64,000 nt of DNA, taken from Pseudomonas sp. G2-4. GTDB taxonomy: Bacteria; Pseudomonadota; Gammaproteobacteria; Pseudomonadales; Pseudomonadaceae. Within the stretch, counting starts at the first letter, position 1. Each line of letters opens with the position of its first letter. Where the stretch lies: positions 124,001-188,000 of the forward strand of contig NZ_CP125957.1 in the NCBI RefSeq assembly GCF_030064125.1, written 5' to 3'. Made by a program: the position numbers and the translations under genes. The notes under the pieces were generated by a model, which did not search any database, was not told the origin of the DNA, and saw only the letters and a program-made list of their open reading frames with translations. Shown in pieces: positions 51,639 to 63,981 of the stretch.

Positions 51639-54600
51639 AAGGGCCTTTCAACTTATCCGAATGGGCCCTGCGGCATCAGTCGTTCGTGTGGTACCTGATG
51701 TTTGTCGCCCTGTTGATGGGCGTGTTTTCGTACATGAACCTGGGCCGGGAAGAAGACCCTTCGTTCACCATCAAGACCATGATCATCCAGACCCGCTGGC
51801 CGGGCGCGACCCAGGAAGAAACCCTCAAGCAGGTGACCGATCGCATCGAGAAAAAACTCGAAGAGCTCGACTCCCTCGACTACGTCAAAAGCTACACCCG
51901 ACCGGGGGAATCGACGGTGTTCGTGTACCTGCGCGATACCACTGGGGCCGAGGAAATCCCCGAGATCTGGTACCAGGTACGCAAGAAGATCGATGACATT
52001 CGCGGCGACTTCCCCCAAGGCCTGCAAGGGCCGGGGTTCAACGATGAGTTCGGCGATGTGTACGGTTCGGTGTATGCCTTCACGGGTGACGGCCTGTCGA
52101 TGCGGCAATTGCGCGACTATGTCGAGCAGGTGCGCGCCGAAATCCGTGAGGTGCCGGGCCTGGGCAAGGTCGAGATGCTGGGCGAGCAGGATGAAGTGCT
52201 GTACCTGAACTTCTCCACCCGCAAGCTCGCCGCATTGGGCATCGACCAGCGCCAGGTGGTGCAGAGCCTGCAATCGCAGAATGCCGTGACCCCTGCGGGG
52301 GTTATCGACGCCGGGCCCGAGCGGATTTCCGTACGCACGTCGGGGCAATTCCAATCGGAAAAGGACCTGGCCAACGTCAATCTTCGACTCAACGATCGGT
52401 TCTACCGACTGGCCGACATCGCGGATATCCGCCGCGGTTACGTCGACCCCGCCACACCAATGTTTCGTTTTAACGGTACGCCTGCCATTGGCCTGGCCAT
52501 CGCAATGAAGAAGGGTGGCAACATCCAGGAATTCGGCAAGGCCCTGCATGCGCGTATGAACGAGCTGACCGCCGACCTGCCGATGGGTGTTGATGTGCAC
52601 ACCGTGTCGGACCAGGCTGAGGTGGTGGAGGAGGCGGTCGGCGGCTTCACCAGCGCCTTGTTCGAGGCGGTGATCATCGTGCTGGTCGTCAGCTTCATCA
52701 GCCTTGGCGTACGGGCTGGGTTGGTGGTGGCCTGCTCGATTCCGCTGGTGCTGGCGATGGTCTTTGTGTTCATGGAGTACAGCGGCATCACCATGCAGCG
52801 GATCTCCCTCGGCGCGCTGATCATCGCCCTCGGCCTGCTGGTGGACGACGCGATGATCACCGTGGAGATGATGGTCACGCGCCTGGAAAAAGGCGAAACC
52901 AAGGAGCAGGCCGCGACCTTCGCCTACACCTCGACGGCGTTCCCGATGCTCACCGGGACTCTGGTGACCGTGGCTGGTTTTGTGCCGATCGGCCTGAACG
53001 CCAGCTCTGCCGGCGAGTACACCTTTACCCTGTTTGCAGTGATCGCGGTGGCGATGTTGGTGTCGTGGATCGTCGCGGTGCTGTTCGCCCCGGTGATTGG
53101 CGTGCACATCCTCAGTACCAACGTGAAGCCTCACAGCGCCGAACCGGGGCGTGTCGGGCGAGTCTTCAACGGTGGCCTGTTGTGGGCGATGCGCAATCGT
53201 TGGTGGGCCATCGGCATTACGATAGTGCTGTTTGTGCTGGCGGTGTTTTGCATGCGCTTTGTGCAGAACCAGTTTTTTCCATCTTCGGACCGGCCGGAAA
53301 TCCTGGTGGACCTCAACCTGCCGCAAAACGCCTCGATGGATGAGACGCGCAAGGCTGTCGACCGCCTGGAGGCAACCCTCAAGGGCGATCCGGACATCGC
53401 GCGCTGGAGCACCTACATCGGCGAAGGTGCGATTCGGTTTTATCTGCCCTTGGACCAGCAACTGCAGAACCCGTATTACGCGCAACTGGTGATCGTCAGC
53501 AAGGGCCTGGAGTCGCGCACGGCCCTCACGGAGCGCCTGCAAAAGCGTCTGCGCGAGGACTTCGTCGGCATTGGCAGCTACGTGCAGGCCCTGGAAATGG
53601 GACCACCAGTGGGACGGCCGATCCAGTACCGCGTCAGCGGCAAGGACATCGACCTGGTGCGCAAGCACGCCATCGAGCTGGCCACGGAGCTGGACAAGAA
53701 CTCGCACATCGGCGAAATCATTTACGACTGGAATGAGCCGGGCAAGGTCCTGCGCATCGACATCGCCCAGGACAAAGCGCGGCAATTGGGGTTGTCTTCG
53801 GATGACGTGGCCAAGCTGATGAACAGCATCGTCAGCGGCTCGCCAGTGACCCAGGTCAACGACGATATTTACCTGATCGACGTGGTCGGCCGTGCTGAAG
53901 ACGCCGAGCGCGGTTCGCCGGAAACCCTGCAGAACCTGCAGATCGTCACGCCGAGCGGTACCTCGATTCCGCTGCTGGCGTTCGCCACGGTGCGCTACGA
54001 ATTGGAACAGCCGCTGGTATGGCGTCGCGACCGCAAGCCGACCATCACCATCAAGGCCGCCGTGCGCGATGAAATCCAACCCACGGACCTGGTGAAGCAA
54101 CTGCAGCCGGAGATCGACAGGTTCGCCGCCGGCCTGCCGGTGGGCTACAAGGTCGCTACCGGCGGTACGGTGGAGGAGAGCAGCAAGGCCCAGGGACCTA
54201 TCGCCAGTGTGGTGCCGCTGATGCTGTTCCTGATGGCGACGTTCCTGATGATCCAGCTGCACAGCGTGCAGAAACTGTTCCTGGTGGCCAGCGTCGCGCC
54301 CCTCGGGCTCATTGGGGTGGTACTGGCGCTGGTGCCGACGGGAACGCCCATGGGCTTCGTGGCGATCCTTGGGATTCTCGCGTTGATCGGCATCATTATC
54401 CGCAACTCGGTGATCCTGGTGACCCAGATCGATGAATATGAACGTGACGGCTACGAGCCTTGGGATGCCGTGGTGGAAGCCACTCAGCACCGGCGCCGCC
54501 CGATCCTGCTCACCGCCGCTGCGGCGAGCCTGGGGATGATCCCGATTGCGCGGGAAGTGTTCTGGGGGCCGATGGCCTACGCGATGATTGGCGGGATCAT

Positions 54601-54682
54601 CATCGCCACGCTGCTGACGCTGCTGTTCCTGCCGGCGTTGTATGTGGCCTGGTACAAGATTCGTGAGCCCAAGCGCGATTGA
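51635..54682 (+). CDS. RND-family efflux pump (TriC-like)
   Basis: 1015 residues, the usual length for HAE1-type pumps and the same as TriC. The first transmembrane helix is near residues 15-33. The proton-relay helix region GALIIALGLLVDDAMITVEM carries the paired Asp residues. A second cluster of helices near 860-1000 (LFLMATFLMIQLHSVQKLFL; GIIIRNSVILVTQIDEYERD) completes the twofold architecture. An outer-membrane partner is not in the operon, as in triABC, which borrows OpmH. Substrate unknown. Confidence 0.88.
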   Translation: MKGPFNLSEWALRHQSFVWYLMFVALLMGVFSYMNLGREEDPSFTIKTMIIQTRWPGATQEETLKQVTDRIEKKLEELDSLDYVKSYTRPGESTVFVYLRDTTGAEEIPEIWYQVRKKIDDIRGDFPQGLQGPGFNDEFGDVYGSVYAFTGDGLSMRQLRDYVEQVRAEIREVPGLGKVEMLGEQDEVLYLNFSTRKLAALGIDQRQVVQSLQSQNAVTPAGVIDAGPERISVRTSGQFQSEKDLANVNLRLNDRFYRLADIADIRRGYVDPATPMFRFNGTPAIGLAIAMKKGGNIQEFGKALHARMNELTADLPMGVDVHTVSDQAEVVEEAVGGFTSALFEAVIIVLVVSFISLGVRAGLVVACSIPLVLAMVFVFMEYSGITMQRISLGALIIALGLLVDDAMITVEMMVTRLEKGETKEQAATFAYTSTAFPMLTGTLVTVAGFVPIGLNASSAGEYTFTLFAVIAVAMLVSWIVAVLFAPVIGVHILSTNVKPHSAEPGRVGRVFNGGLLWAMRNRWWAIGITIVLFVLAVFCMRFVQNQFFPSSDRPEILVDLNLPQNASMDETRKAVDRLEATLKGDPDIARWSTYIGEGAIRFYLPLDQQLQNPYYAQLVIVSKGLESRTALTERLQKRLREDFVGIGSYVQALEMGPPVGRPIQYRVSGKDIDLVRKHAIELATELDKNSHIGEIIYDWNEPGKVLRIDIAQDKARQLGLSSDDVAKLMNSIVSGSPVTQVNDDIYLIDVVGRAEDAERGSPETLQNLQIVTPSGTSIPLLAFATVRYELEQPLVWRRDRKPTITIKAAVRDEIQPTDLVKQLQPEIDRFAAGLPVGYKVATGGTVEESSKAQGPIASVVPLMLFLMATFLMIQLHSVQKLFLVASVAPLGLIGVVLALVPTGTPMGFVAILGILALIGIIIRNSVILVTQIDEYERDGYEPWDAVVEATQHRRRPILLTAAAASLGMIPIAREVFWGPMAYAMIGGIIIATLLTLLFLPALYVAWYKIREPKRD

Positions 54683-54710
54683 GACATGGGAGCTTGCCAT
54701 GCACTGCTTC

Positions 54711-54802
54711 TGTGGCGAGGGAGCTTGCTCCCGCTGGGCTGCGAAGCAGCCCAATAAGCGATGAGCGCTTCGCACTCAAGCGGGAGCAAGCTCCCTCGCC
54801 AC
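54711..54802. repeat. REPIN, GCGAGGGAGCTTGCTCCC type
   Basis: Inverted pair 28 bases after the RND pump gene. A single REP of the other family (GTGGGAGCGAGCTTGCTCGC) follows at about 54838-54860. Confidence 0.9.
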
Positions 54803-54886
54803 GGGTTTCTGCGGAGCTTGATCTTCGGTGAAATCCTGTGGGAGCGAGCTTGCTCGCGATGAGGCCAGCCCAGTCAGCCTGGCCTT

Positions 54887-57106
<2,220 letters not shown>

Positions 57107-57138
57107 CGGGTGACGTCCGTGAAAAGTGCCTGTTGCAC

Positions 57139-57169
57139 AGTAAAGACCCTGTAGCCACTATAGGGTCAA
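57139..57169 (-). promoter_or_regulatory. MerR-type cadA promoter with CadR operator
   Basis: Read on the minus strand: -35 TTGACC, 19-bp spacer, -10 TTTACT. The spacer carries the dyad ACCCTATAGTGGCTACAGGG T, matching the classical over-long-spacer design activated by CadR upon metal binding. It lies 33-63 bases upstream of the cadA start. Confidence 0.88.
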
Positions 57170-57192
57170 GCACCTATTTGGGAGGCAACGCG

Positions 57193-57639
57193 ATGAAGAT
57201 CGGAGAACTGGCAAAGATCACCGACTGCCAGGTCGAAACCATCCGCTATTACGAGCGTGAAGGCCTGCTGCCGGAACCGGCCCGCAGCGATGGCAATTAC
57301 CGCGTCTACACCCAGGCCCATGCCGAACGGCTGACGTTTATCCGCAACTGTCGCACCCTGGACATGACCCTGGAGGAAATCCGCAGCCTCCTGGTCCTGC
57401 GCGATAGCCCCCAGGACCAATGTGAAAACGTCAACGCGCTGATCGACGAACACATCCACCACGTCAGGGCTCGCATCGACGGCCTGTTGGCCTTGCAGAC
57501 ACAACTGATCGACCTGCGCCATCGCTGCAGCGAAGGGCCGGACCTGGATCAATGCGGGATCTTGCAGCGCCTGGAGGTGAGCGGGGCGGTGGCGCCGGAG
57601 GTGGAGCATTCACATGTGGGGAGGAGTCATGGGCATTGA
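57193..57639 (+). CDS. cadR: CadR, MerR-family cadmium/zinc regulator
   Basis: 148 residues from ATG 57193 (GGAGG upstream). MerR winged helix in MKIGELAKITDCQVETIRYY, coiled-coil dimerisation helix, metal-binding Cys77, Cys112 and Cys121 and a His-rich tail (HSHVGRSHGH). Activates the divergent cadA promoter in response to Cd(II)/Pb(II)/Zn(II), as in P. putida. Confidence 0.94.
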   Translation: MKIGELAKITDCQVETIRYYEREGLLPEPARSDGNYRVYTQAHAERLTFIRNCRTLDMTLEEIRSLLVLRDSPQDQCENVNALIDEHIHHVRARIDGLLALQTQLIDLRHRCSEGPDLDQCGILQRLEVSGAVAPEVEHSHVGRSHGH

Positions 57640-57678
57640 GTGCCCCAAGCCACCGATCTTGACCCCATGGAGATCCAA

Positions 57679-57768
57679 TGTGGGAGCGAGCTTGCTCGCG
57701 ATAGCGGCTTAGCAGTCAACATCTATGTTGAATGTAATGGCCTGATCGCGAGCAAGCTCGCTCCCACA
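57679..57768. repeat. REPIN, GGGAGCGAGCTTGCTCGCG type
   Basis: TGTGGGAGCGAGCTTGCTCG and its inverse around a 40-base spacer, between the convergent cadR and thyA genes. Confidence 0.9.
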
Positions 57769-57786
57769 GGGGGATGGCGGTGTTGG

Positions 57787-58758
57787 TTAGACCGCCATCG
57801 GCGCGGTCATCGGCGCGTGGTGTTGGTAGCCTTCGAGGGAGAAGTCGCTCGGTTCGACCAACTCCAGCCACTCTGGCTGGTACACGCCGGTCTTGGCAAA
57901 CTCCGGCACACGTTCGGAAATTACCAGTTTCGGCATCGGGAACGGCTCGCGCGTGAGCTGTTCGTTGAGCATGTCCAGGTGATTTTCGTAAACGTGGGCA
58001 TCACCGATGAAATAGGTGAACCAGCGCGGCGTGTAGCCGGTCAGGCGGCCGATCAGGCTCAGCAGCGCGGCACCTTCGGTGAGGTTGAACGGCGTGCCCA
58101 GGCCCAGGTCGTTGGAGCGGATGTAGAGGGTCAGGGAAATTTCCCTGGTCTCGACATTCGGGTGGAACTGATAGAGCAAATGGCACGGTGGCAGGGCCAT
58201 TTCATCGAGCTGGGCGCAGTTCCAGCCGTGGAACAGGATACGGCGGCTGCCCGGGTCCTTGATGATGGTGTCGACGCACTGGCGCACCTGGTCGATGGCC
58301 TTGTACAGCACCACGTAGGTCTGGCCGTTTTCCTCGCCTTCGGCGATTTGCCGGTAACCCTGGGCCAGCGTCTGCTCGATAGCCGCGGGGTTGCTCAGGG
58401 GAATCTGTTTGTAGGCCGGCCACTTGCGCCATTGCACGCCGTAGATCTCGCCCAGGTCGTCCTCGCCCTGGCGGAACGGGTTGGCCAGCCATTGGGCATT
58501 TTCGTTGGCGTTCTGGTCCCAGACCTTACAACCCAGGGCGCGGAATTCGGCAGCGTTGTTGACCCCACGCAGAAATCCGCACATCTCGCCGATGGCCGAT
58601 TTAAACGCCATTTTACGGGTGGTGATGGCCGGGAAGCCGTCTTTCAAGTCATAGCGCAGCATGGCACCGGGGAAACTGATGGTGTTCACGCCGGTGCGGT
58701 TGGCTTGCTTGGTGCCGTTCTTGATGACGTGGGCCACCAGATCGAGATATTGCTTCAT
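57787..58758 (-). CDS. thyA: Thymidylate synthase
   Basis: Converts dUMP and methylene-THF to dTMP. 323 residues, the longer form with an insertion after the N-terminal part relative to the 264-residue E. coli enzyme. Catalytic Cys192 in [24 protein letters not shown] precedes it and [14 protein letters not shown] is the dUMP-contact segment. Follows lgt on the same strand, the conserved Pseudomonas order. Confidence 0.96.
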   Translation of the reverse strand: MKQYLDLVAHVIKNGTKQANRTGVNTISFPGAMLRYDLKDGFPAITTRKMAFKSAIGEMCGFLRGVNNAAEFRALGCKVWDQNANENAQWLANPFRQGEDDLGEIYGVQWRKWPAYKQIPLSNPAAIEQTLAQGYRQIAEGEENGQTYVVLYKAIDQVRQCVDTIIKDPGSRRILFHGWNCAQLDEMALPPCHLLYQFHPNVETREISLTLYIRSNDLGLGTPFNLTEGAALLSLIGRLTGYTPRWFTYFIGDAHVYENHLDMLNEQLTREPFPMPKLVISERVPEFAKTGVYQPEWLELVEPSDFSLEGYQHHAPMTAPMAV

Positions 58759-58808
58759 GAGTTACCTGTGTCCTTGAACCCGAGGCCAGCGCCTCGGGGT
58801 CCGAATTT

Positions 58809-59618
58809 TTAAACCTTGGCCGCCGCAGCCGGCGCGCGATGATAAGCCAGCCAGATCAGCGCCAGGCCACCAATGATCATTGGCAGGCACAACACCTGGC
58901 CCATGGTCAGCCAGTTCCACGCCAGATAACCGAGCTGGGCGTCCGGTACGCGGACGAATTCAACGATGAAACGGAAAATTCCGTAGAACAGCGCGAACAT
59001 GCCCGACACCGCCATGGTCGGCCGCGGCTTGCGCGAGAACAGCCAGAGGATCAGGAACAATGCCACGCCTTCAAGGGCGAACTGGTACAGCTGCGACGGG
59101 TGGCGCGGCAATTGCGTCGGGTCGCTGAACGGCGGGAAGATCATCGCCCACGGCACATCGGTCGGCTTGCCCCACAGTTCGGCGTTGATGAAGTTGCCGA
59201 TACGCCCGGCGCCCAGTCCGATCGGCACCATCGGGGCGACGAAGTCCATCAGCTCGAAAAACGACTTGTTGTTGCGCTTGCCGAACCACAGTGCTGCCAG
59301 CATCACGCCAATGAATCCGCCGTGGAACGACATGCCGCCCTTCCAGACCTCGAAGATCAACGTCGGATTGGCCAGGTACGCGCTCAGGTCGTAGAACAAT
59401 ACATAACCCAGGCGGCCACCGACGATCACGCCCATGGACAGCCAGAACACCAGGTCCGAGAGCTTTTCCTTGTTCCAGGTCGGGTCGAAACGGTTGAGCC
59501 GGCGCGACGCCAGCAGCCAGGCGCCGCCGATGCCGATCAGGTACATCAGGCCGTACCAGTGGATTTTCAGCGGGCCGATGGCCAGGGCCACCGGATCGAT
59601 CTGCGGGTAAGGCAGCAT
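58809..59618 (-). CDS. lgt: Prolipoprotein diacylglyceryl transferase
   Basis: Adds diacylglycerol to lipobox cysteines of prolipoproteins. 269 residues with seven membrane helices. [11 protein letters not shown] holds the essential His, [15 protein letters not shown] the essential Arg/Asn region, and [12 protein letters not shown] the final signature. Located 50 bases upstream of thyA in the same direction. Confidence 0.96.
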   Translation of the reverse strand: MLPYPQIDPVALAIGPLKIHWYGLMYLIGIGGAWLLASRRLNRFDPTWNKEKLSDLVFWLSMGVIVGGRLGYVLFYDLSAYLANPTLIFEVWKGGMSFHGGFIGVMLAALWFGKRNNKSFFELMDFVAPMVPIGLGAGRIGNFINAELWGKPTDVPWAMIFPPFSDPTQLPRHPSQLYQFALEGVALFLILWLFSRKPRPTMAVSGMFALFYGIFRFIVEFVRVPDAQLGYLAWNWLTMGQVLCLPMIIGGLALIWLAYHRAPAAAAKV

Positions 59619-59686
59619 TGATATTCCTCGTAAACGTCAAAAATACCCGGGCGACGCTGCCACCTCGGGATTAAGCCAGGATTGCG

Positions 59687-60469
59687 TCAGAACAGGAAAC
59701 TCAGGCCGACGCAGAACAGCAAAGCGGCGAACAGCCGTTTGAGCAAGCGCGGCGACAAGCGATGGGCCAGCCGCGCACCAAAACGGGCGAAGACCATGCT
59801 GGTCAGTGCAATGCCCAGTAACGCCGGCAAATACACAAAGCCGAGACTATGGGGCGGTAGCAGTGGATCGTGCCAGCCCAAAATCATGAAACTTAAGGCG
59901 CTGGCCAGGGCAATGGGCAAACCGCAGGCCGACGAGGTTGCCACTGCTTGCTGCATCGGCACGCTGCGCCAGGTCAGGAACGGCACGGTCAGTGAGCCAC
60001 CGCCGATACCGAAAATCGCCGAGGCCCAGCCGATCACGGTGCCGGCCAGGGACAACCCGAGCTTGCCCGGTACCGTGCGGCTGGCCTTGGGCTTGAAGTC
60101 CAGGGCCAGTTGCACGGAAACGATCATGGCGAACACGCCGATGATTTTTTGCAGGAGCGGACCGGAGATCGCTTCGGCGGTGATCGCGCCAAAACCGGCA
60201 CCGATCAGGATCCCGACGGTCATCCAGGCGAAGATCGGCCAGCGCACCGCGCCTCTGCGCTGATGCTCGCGCACGGCATTGACCGAGGTGAAGATGATCG
60301 ACGCCAGGGACGTGCCGACGGCCAGGTGCGTCAACACCTGTGGGTCGAAACCCTGCAAGGTGAAACTGAACACCAGCACCGGGACGATGATCATCCCGCC
60401 ACCCACGCCGAACAGCCCGGCCAGCACGCCGGCACAGGCGCCGAGTAGCAGATAGAGCACAAATTCCAC
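59687..60469 (-). CDS. TauE/SafE (TSUP) family permease
   Basis: 260 residues from GTG 60469, preceded by GGGGAG 6 bases away; an ATG at 60487 would add six residues. Eight hydrophobic segments; GLFGVGGGMIIVPVLVFSFT and the matching second-half AIFGIGGGSLTVPFLTW are the repeated family motifs. Family members move sulfite, sulfoacetate or related anions; the substrate here is unknown. Confidence 0.88.
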   Translation of the reverse strand: MEFVLYLLLGACAGVLAGLFGVGGGMIIVPVLVFSFTLQGFDPQVLTHLAVGTSLASIIFTSVNAVREHQRRGAVRWPIFAWMTVGILIGAGFGAITAEAISGPLLQKIIGVFAMIVSVQLALDFKPKASRTVPGKLGLSLAGTVIGWASAIFGIGGGSLTVPFLTWRSVPMQQAVATSSACGLPIALASALSFMILGWHDPLLPPHSLGFVYLPALLGIALTSMVFARFGARLAHRLSPRLLKRLFAALLFCVGLSFLF

Positions 60470-60613
60470 CAGCGTCTCCCCAGCCATCCCCGAAACAAGA
60501 GCGGCATGGTACCGGATCCTGGGTCTCGGGCTCCACTGAAGGTGATGGATGTGGGGGCGATGTCGGGTAGAGTGGGCTTAGAACCCCGGACATAGTGGCT
60601 GGTGATGCGCTGT

Positions 60614-60745
60614 TGTGGCGAGGGTGCTTGCTCCCGCTGGAGGGCGAAGCCCTCCCAACAAAAACCCGCTGACTTGTCTGAAAAAACTGGCCTCTGGATT
60701 TCGGGGCTACTTCGTAGCCCAGCGGGAGCAAGCTCCCTCGCCACA
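60614..60745. repeat. REPIN, GCGAGGGAGCTTGCTCCC type, long spacer
   Basis: One arm is diverged (GCGAGGGTGCTTGCTCCC), and the about 90-base spacer holds palindromes GAGGGCGAAGCCCTCC and GGGGCTACTTCGTAGCCC. Between the divergent permease and NRDE genes. Confidence 0.85.
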
Positions 60746-60802
60746 AAGGCTGTGTGCGGCTGTACTCTTTCAACGGATTGGCATTGTTAACAGGACTACC
60801 TG

Positions 60803-61549
60803 ATGTGCCTGATCATATTTGCCTGGCGACCCGGCCACGCCCAGCCACTGATCGTGGCGGCCAACCGCGACGAGTTCTACGCGCGGCCGACCTTGCCCCT
60901 GGCCCAATGGCCTGACGCGCCGCATGTCCATGCCGGTCGCGATCTTGAGGCCGGCGGCACCTGGCTCGGCGTTGGTGCCGACGGTCGCTTCGCGGCCCTG
61001 ACGAACATCCGCGACCCGGGCCAGCTCCCGGCGTTCAAGTCGCGAGGCGAGCTGGTGGCGCGCTTTCTGAGCGGGAATCTGCCCATTGCCGAGTACCTGA
61101 GCGAAGTGGTTCCTCGGGCTGGCGAGTTTGGGGGGTTCAATCTGCTGCTCGGCGATGGTGCAGAGCTGTGGCATTTCAATGCCCGCGATAGCCAGCCGCA
61201 GCGGCTGGCCGAAGGTGTCTATGGTTTGTCTAACGCCGGGCTCAACACCCCATGGCCCAAGGTGCTCAAGGCTCGCGCGGCGCTGGACGAAGTGCTGGGC
61301 GATCCGCAGCCCCAGGCATTGCTGGCCCTGCTGAACGACCCGCAACCCGCCGCGGTGGCAGAACTGCCGGATACGGGCGTGGGGCTGGCGACCGAGATGT
61401 TGTTGTCGAGTGTGTTCATTGCCAGCCCTGCCTATGGGACGCGGGCAAGTACGGCGCTGATTGTCCATGCCGATGGAGCGCGGCATATGGTCGAGCGCAG
61501 CTACGGGCCGCATGGGGGGCATTTGGGGGAGGTGGAACTACAAATCTGA
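60803..61549 (+). CDS. NRDE-family (TANGO2-like) protein
   Basis: 248 residues with a short MCLIIFAW N-terminus, so Cys2 could be an Ntn-type nucleophile, and the defining AANRDEFYARPT motif. TWLGVGADGRFAALTNIRDP and GFNLLLGDGAELWHFNARDS follow as in the family. Cytoplasmic; biochemical role unsettled. Confidence 0.9.
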   Translation: MCLIIFAWRPGHAQPLIVAANRDEFYARPTLPLAQWPDAPHVHAGRDLEAGGTWLGVGADGRFAALTNIRDPGQLPAFKSRGELVARFLSGNLPIAEYLSEVVPRAGEFGGFNLLLGDGAELWHFNARDSQPQRLAEGVYGLSNAGLNTPWPKVLKARAALDEVLGDPQPQALLALLNDPQPAAVAELPDTGVGLATEMLLSSVFIASPAYGTRASTALIVHADGARHMVERSYGPHGGHLGEVELQI

Positions 61550-61565
61550 AGGAATAGTGATGACC

Positions 61566-61691
61566 CGTGGCGAGGGAGCTTGCTCCCGCTGGAGTGCGGA
61601 GCACTCCCAATTGCGGCGATATCGATAAGGACAGTGTCAGCAAAGCTTGCGGCTGCTTCGCAGCCGAGCGGGAGCAAGCTCCCTCGCCACA
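61566..61691. repeat. REPIN, GCGAGGGAGCTTGCTCCC type
   Basis: Inverted REP pair with about 85-base spacer (GTGCGGAGCAC and GCGGCTGCTTCGCAGCCG palindromes) between convergent NRDE and ptsP genes. Confidence 0.88.
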
Positions 61692-61701
61692 TAGAAGCTC
61701 G

Positions 61702-63981
61702 TTAGAGCGTCTTGTTCGAAGCCGGATTGATCATCCGCGCCAACCCAAGGTTCTTCAGCGCCAGTTGCAAGGTGCTGTGGATAACTTGCGGGTTATCGAT
61801 GGTCATGACTTCCGCCAGCAACTCCTGGGCCTTGCTGAGGTTGATCTGGCGCAGCATCCACTTCACTTTCGGCAGGTTGGTGGCGTTCATCGACAGGCTG
61901 TCAAAGCCCATCGCCATCAACAACACCGCAGCCGCCGGGTCGCCGGCCATTTCGCCGCAGATGCTCACCGGCTTGCCTTCGGCATGGGCGTCGCGCACCA
62001 CGTTCTGCAAGGCTTGCAGCACGGCCGGATGCAGGTAGTCGTACAGGTCGGCCACTCGTGGGTTGTTGCGGTCCACGGCCAACAGGTACTGGGTCAAGTC
62101 GTTGGAGCCGACCGACAGGAAGTCCACCTGCCGCGCCAGTTCCTTGGTCTGGTACACCGCTGCCGGAATCTCGATCATCACGCCGATCGGCGGCATAGGC
62201 ACGTCGGTGCCTTCATCGCGGACTTCGCCCCAGGCTCGGTGGATCAGGTGCAAGGCTTCTTCCAGCTCATGAGTGCCGGAGATCATCGGCAACAGGATGC
62301 GCAGGTTATTCAGGCCCTCACTGGCCTTGAGCATGGCGCGGGCCTGGACCAGGAAGATTTCCGGATGGTCGAGGGTCACACGAATCCCGCGCCAGCCGAG
62401 GAACGGGTTGTCTTCCTTGATCGGAAAGTAGGACAGGGATTTGTCGCCGCCGATATCCAGGCTGCGCATGGTCACCGGTTGCGGGTGGAACGCGGCCAAT
62501 TGTTCGCGGTAGATCGCCAGCTGTTCCTTTTCGCTGGGAAAGCGCTGGTTGATCATGAACGGCACTTCGGTGCGGTACAGGCCCACACCCTCGGCGCCAC
62601 GCTTCTGCGCCCGGGCCACATCGGCCAGCAGGCCGGTGTTGACCCACAATGGCATGCGGTGGCCGTCGAGGGTCACACAGGGCAGGTCCCGCAGCGCATC
62701 CAGTCCCAGGGACAGTTGCTTTTCTTCCTCCACCACATCGGCAAACTGCTTGCGCAGCACGTCGCTGGGGTTGGTGTAGACCTCGCCGTGGTAGCCATCG
62801 ACGATCATCTGGATGCCGTCGACCTTGGAGTACGGCAGGTCCACCAGGCCCATCACAGTCGGGATGCCCATGGCCCGGGCCAGGATCGCCACGTGGGAGT
62901 TGCCCGAACCCAATACCGAGACCAGCCCCGCCAGTTTGCCTTCGGGCACTTCGCCGAGCATGGCCGGCGTCAGTTCTTCACTGACCAGGATGGTGTTGTC
63001 CGGGTAGACCAGGGTCTGCTGGCGCTCCTGCTGCAAGTAGGCCAGCAAGCGCCGGCCCAGGTCCTTGACGTCGGAGGCGCGCTCGCGCAGGTAGGCGTCG
63101 TCCATCAGTTCGAAGCGGTTGACGTGGTCGGTCACCACCTGGCGCAGCGCGCCCTGGGCCCATTGGCCGGTCTTGATGACCGTGGTCACTTCGCTGCCCA
63201 GGGAGGCGTCGTCGAGCATCATCAGGTAGACGTCGAACAGCGCGCGCTCTTCGGGGCGCAGCTGCGTCGCCAGTTTGGCCGACAGGGCCCGCATGTCGGC
63301 CCGCACGCCTTCGATGGCGGTCTTGAACAGCCCCAGCTCGGCGTTGATGTCGGCAATGGTCTTGTCCGGCACCACGTCGAGGTCGGCGGGCGGCAACATG
63401 ACCACCGCCGTACCCACCGCCGCGCCCGGTGAACCTGGCACGCCGACGAACTTGGCTTCCTGGATGCCCTTGCCCTGGCGGCCCAGGCCACTGATCGAGC
63501 CGGTGGCCTCGGCGTGGGCGATAACGCCGGCCAGTTGCGCGCTCATCGTCACGAGGAAGGCTTCTTCACCTTCGTCGAACTGACGGCGCTCTTTTTGCTG
63601 GATGACCAACACGCCGACGACACGGCGGTGGTGGATGATCGGCGCCCCGAGGAACGAGGCGTAGCGTTCCTCGCCCGTTTCGGCGAAGTAGCGGTAGCGC
63701 GGGTGATCCGCGGCGTTTTCGAGGTTCAAGGGTTCTTCGCGCGTGCCGACCAGGCCGACCAGACCTTCATTGGGGGCCATGCTGACCTTGCCGATCGAGC
63801 GCTTGTTCAAGCCCTCGGTGGCCATCAGCACGAAACGGTTGGTCTCGGGGTCCAGCAGGTAGACCGAGCAGACCTGGCTGCCCATGGCCTCTTTGACGCG
63901 CAATACAATAATCCCCAACGCCGCCTTGAGATCCTTGGCGGAGTTAACTTCCTGGACGATCTTGCGCAGCGTATTGAGCAT
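61702..63981 (-). CDS. ptsP: EI-Ntr, PEP-protein phosphotransferase of the nitrogen PTS
   Basis: 759 residues; complete within the window. N-terminal GAF domain (about 1-160), EI N-terminal swivel with phospho-His363 in SGNSHVAILARAMG, and the PEP-binding C-terminal barrel (EGVGLYRTEVPFM; DIGGDKSLSYFP; GTHELEEALHLIH; SVGSNDLTQYLLAVDRNNPR). Phosphorylates NPr, linking nitrogen status to PtsN. The ptsP, TSUP, lgt, thyA gene set is the usual Pseudomonas neighbourhood, here interrupted by the NRDE gene. Confidence 0.96.
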   Translation of the reverse strand: MLNTLRKIVQEVNSAKDLKAALGIIVLRVKEAMGSQVCSVYLLDPETNRFVLMATEGLNKRSIGKVSMAPNEGLVGLVGTREEPLNLENAADHPRYRYFAETGEERYASFLGAPIIHHRRVVGVLVIQQKERRQFDEGEEAFLVTMSAQLAGVIAHAEATGSISGLGRQGKGIQEAKFVGVPGSPGAAVGTAVVMLPPADLDVVPDKTIADINAELGLFKTAIEGVRADMRALSAKLATQLRPEERALFDVYLMMLDDASLGSEVTTVIKTGQWAQGALRQVVTDHVNRFELMDDAYLRERASDVKDLGRRLLAYLQQERQQTLVYPDNTILVSEELTPAMLGEVPEGKLAGLVSVLGSGNSHVAILARAMGIPTVMGLVDLPYSKVDGIQMIVDGYHGEVYTNPSDVLRKQFADVVEEEKQLSLGLDALRDLPCVTLDGHRMPLWVNTGLLADVARAQKRGAEGVGLYRTEVPFMINQRFPSEKEQLAIYREQLAAFHPQPVTMRSLDIGGDKSLSYFPIKEDNPFLGWRGIRVTLDHPEIFLVQARAMLKASEGLNNLRILLPMISGTHELEEALHLIHRAWGEVRDEGTDVPMPPIGVMIEIPAAVYQTKELARQVDFLSVGSNDLTQYLLAVDRNNPRVADLYDYLHPAVLQALQNVVRDAHAEGKPVSICGEMAGDPAAAVLLMAMGFDSLSMNATNLPKVKWMLRQINLSKAQELLAEVMTIDNPQVIHSTLQLALKNLGLARMINPASNKTL

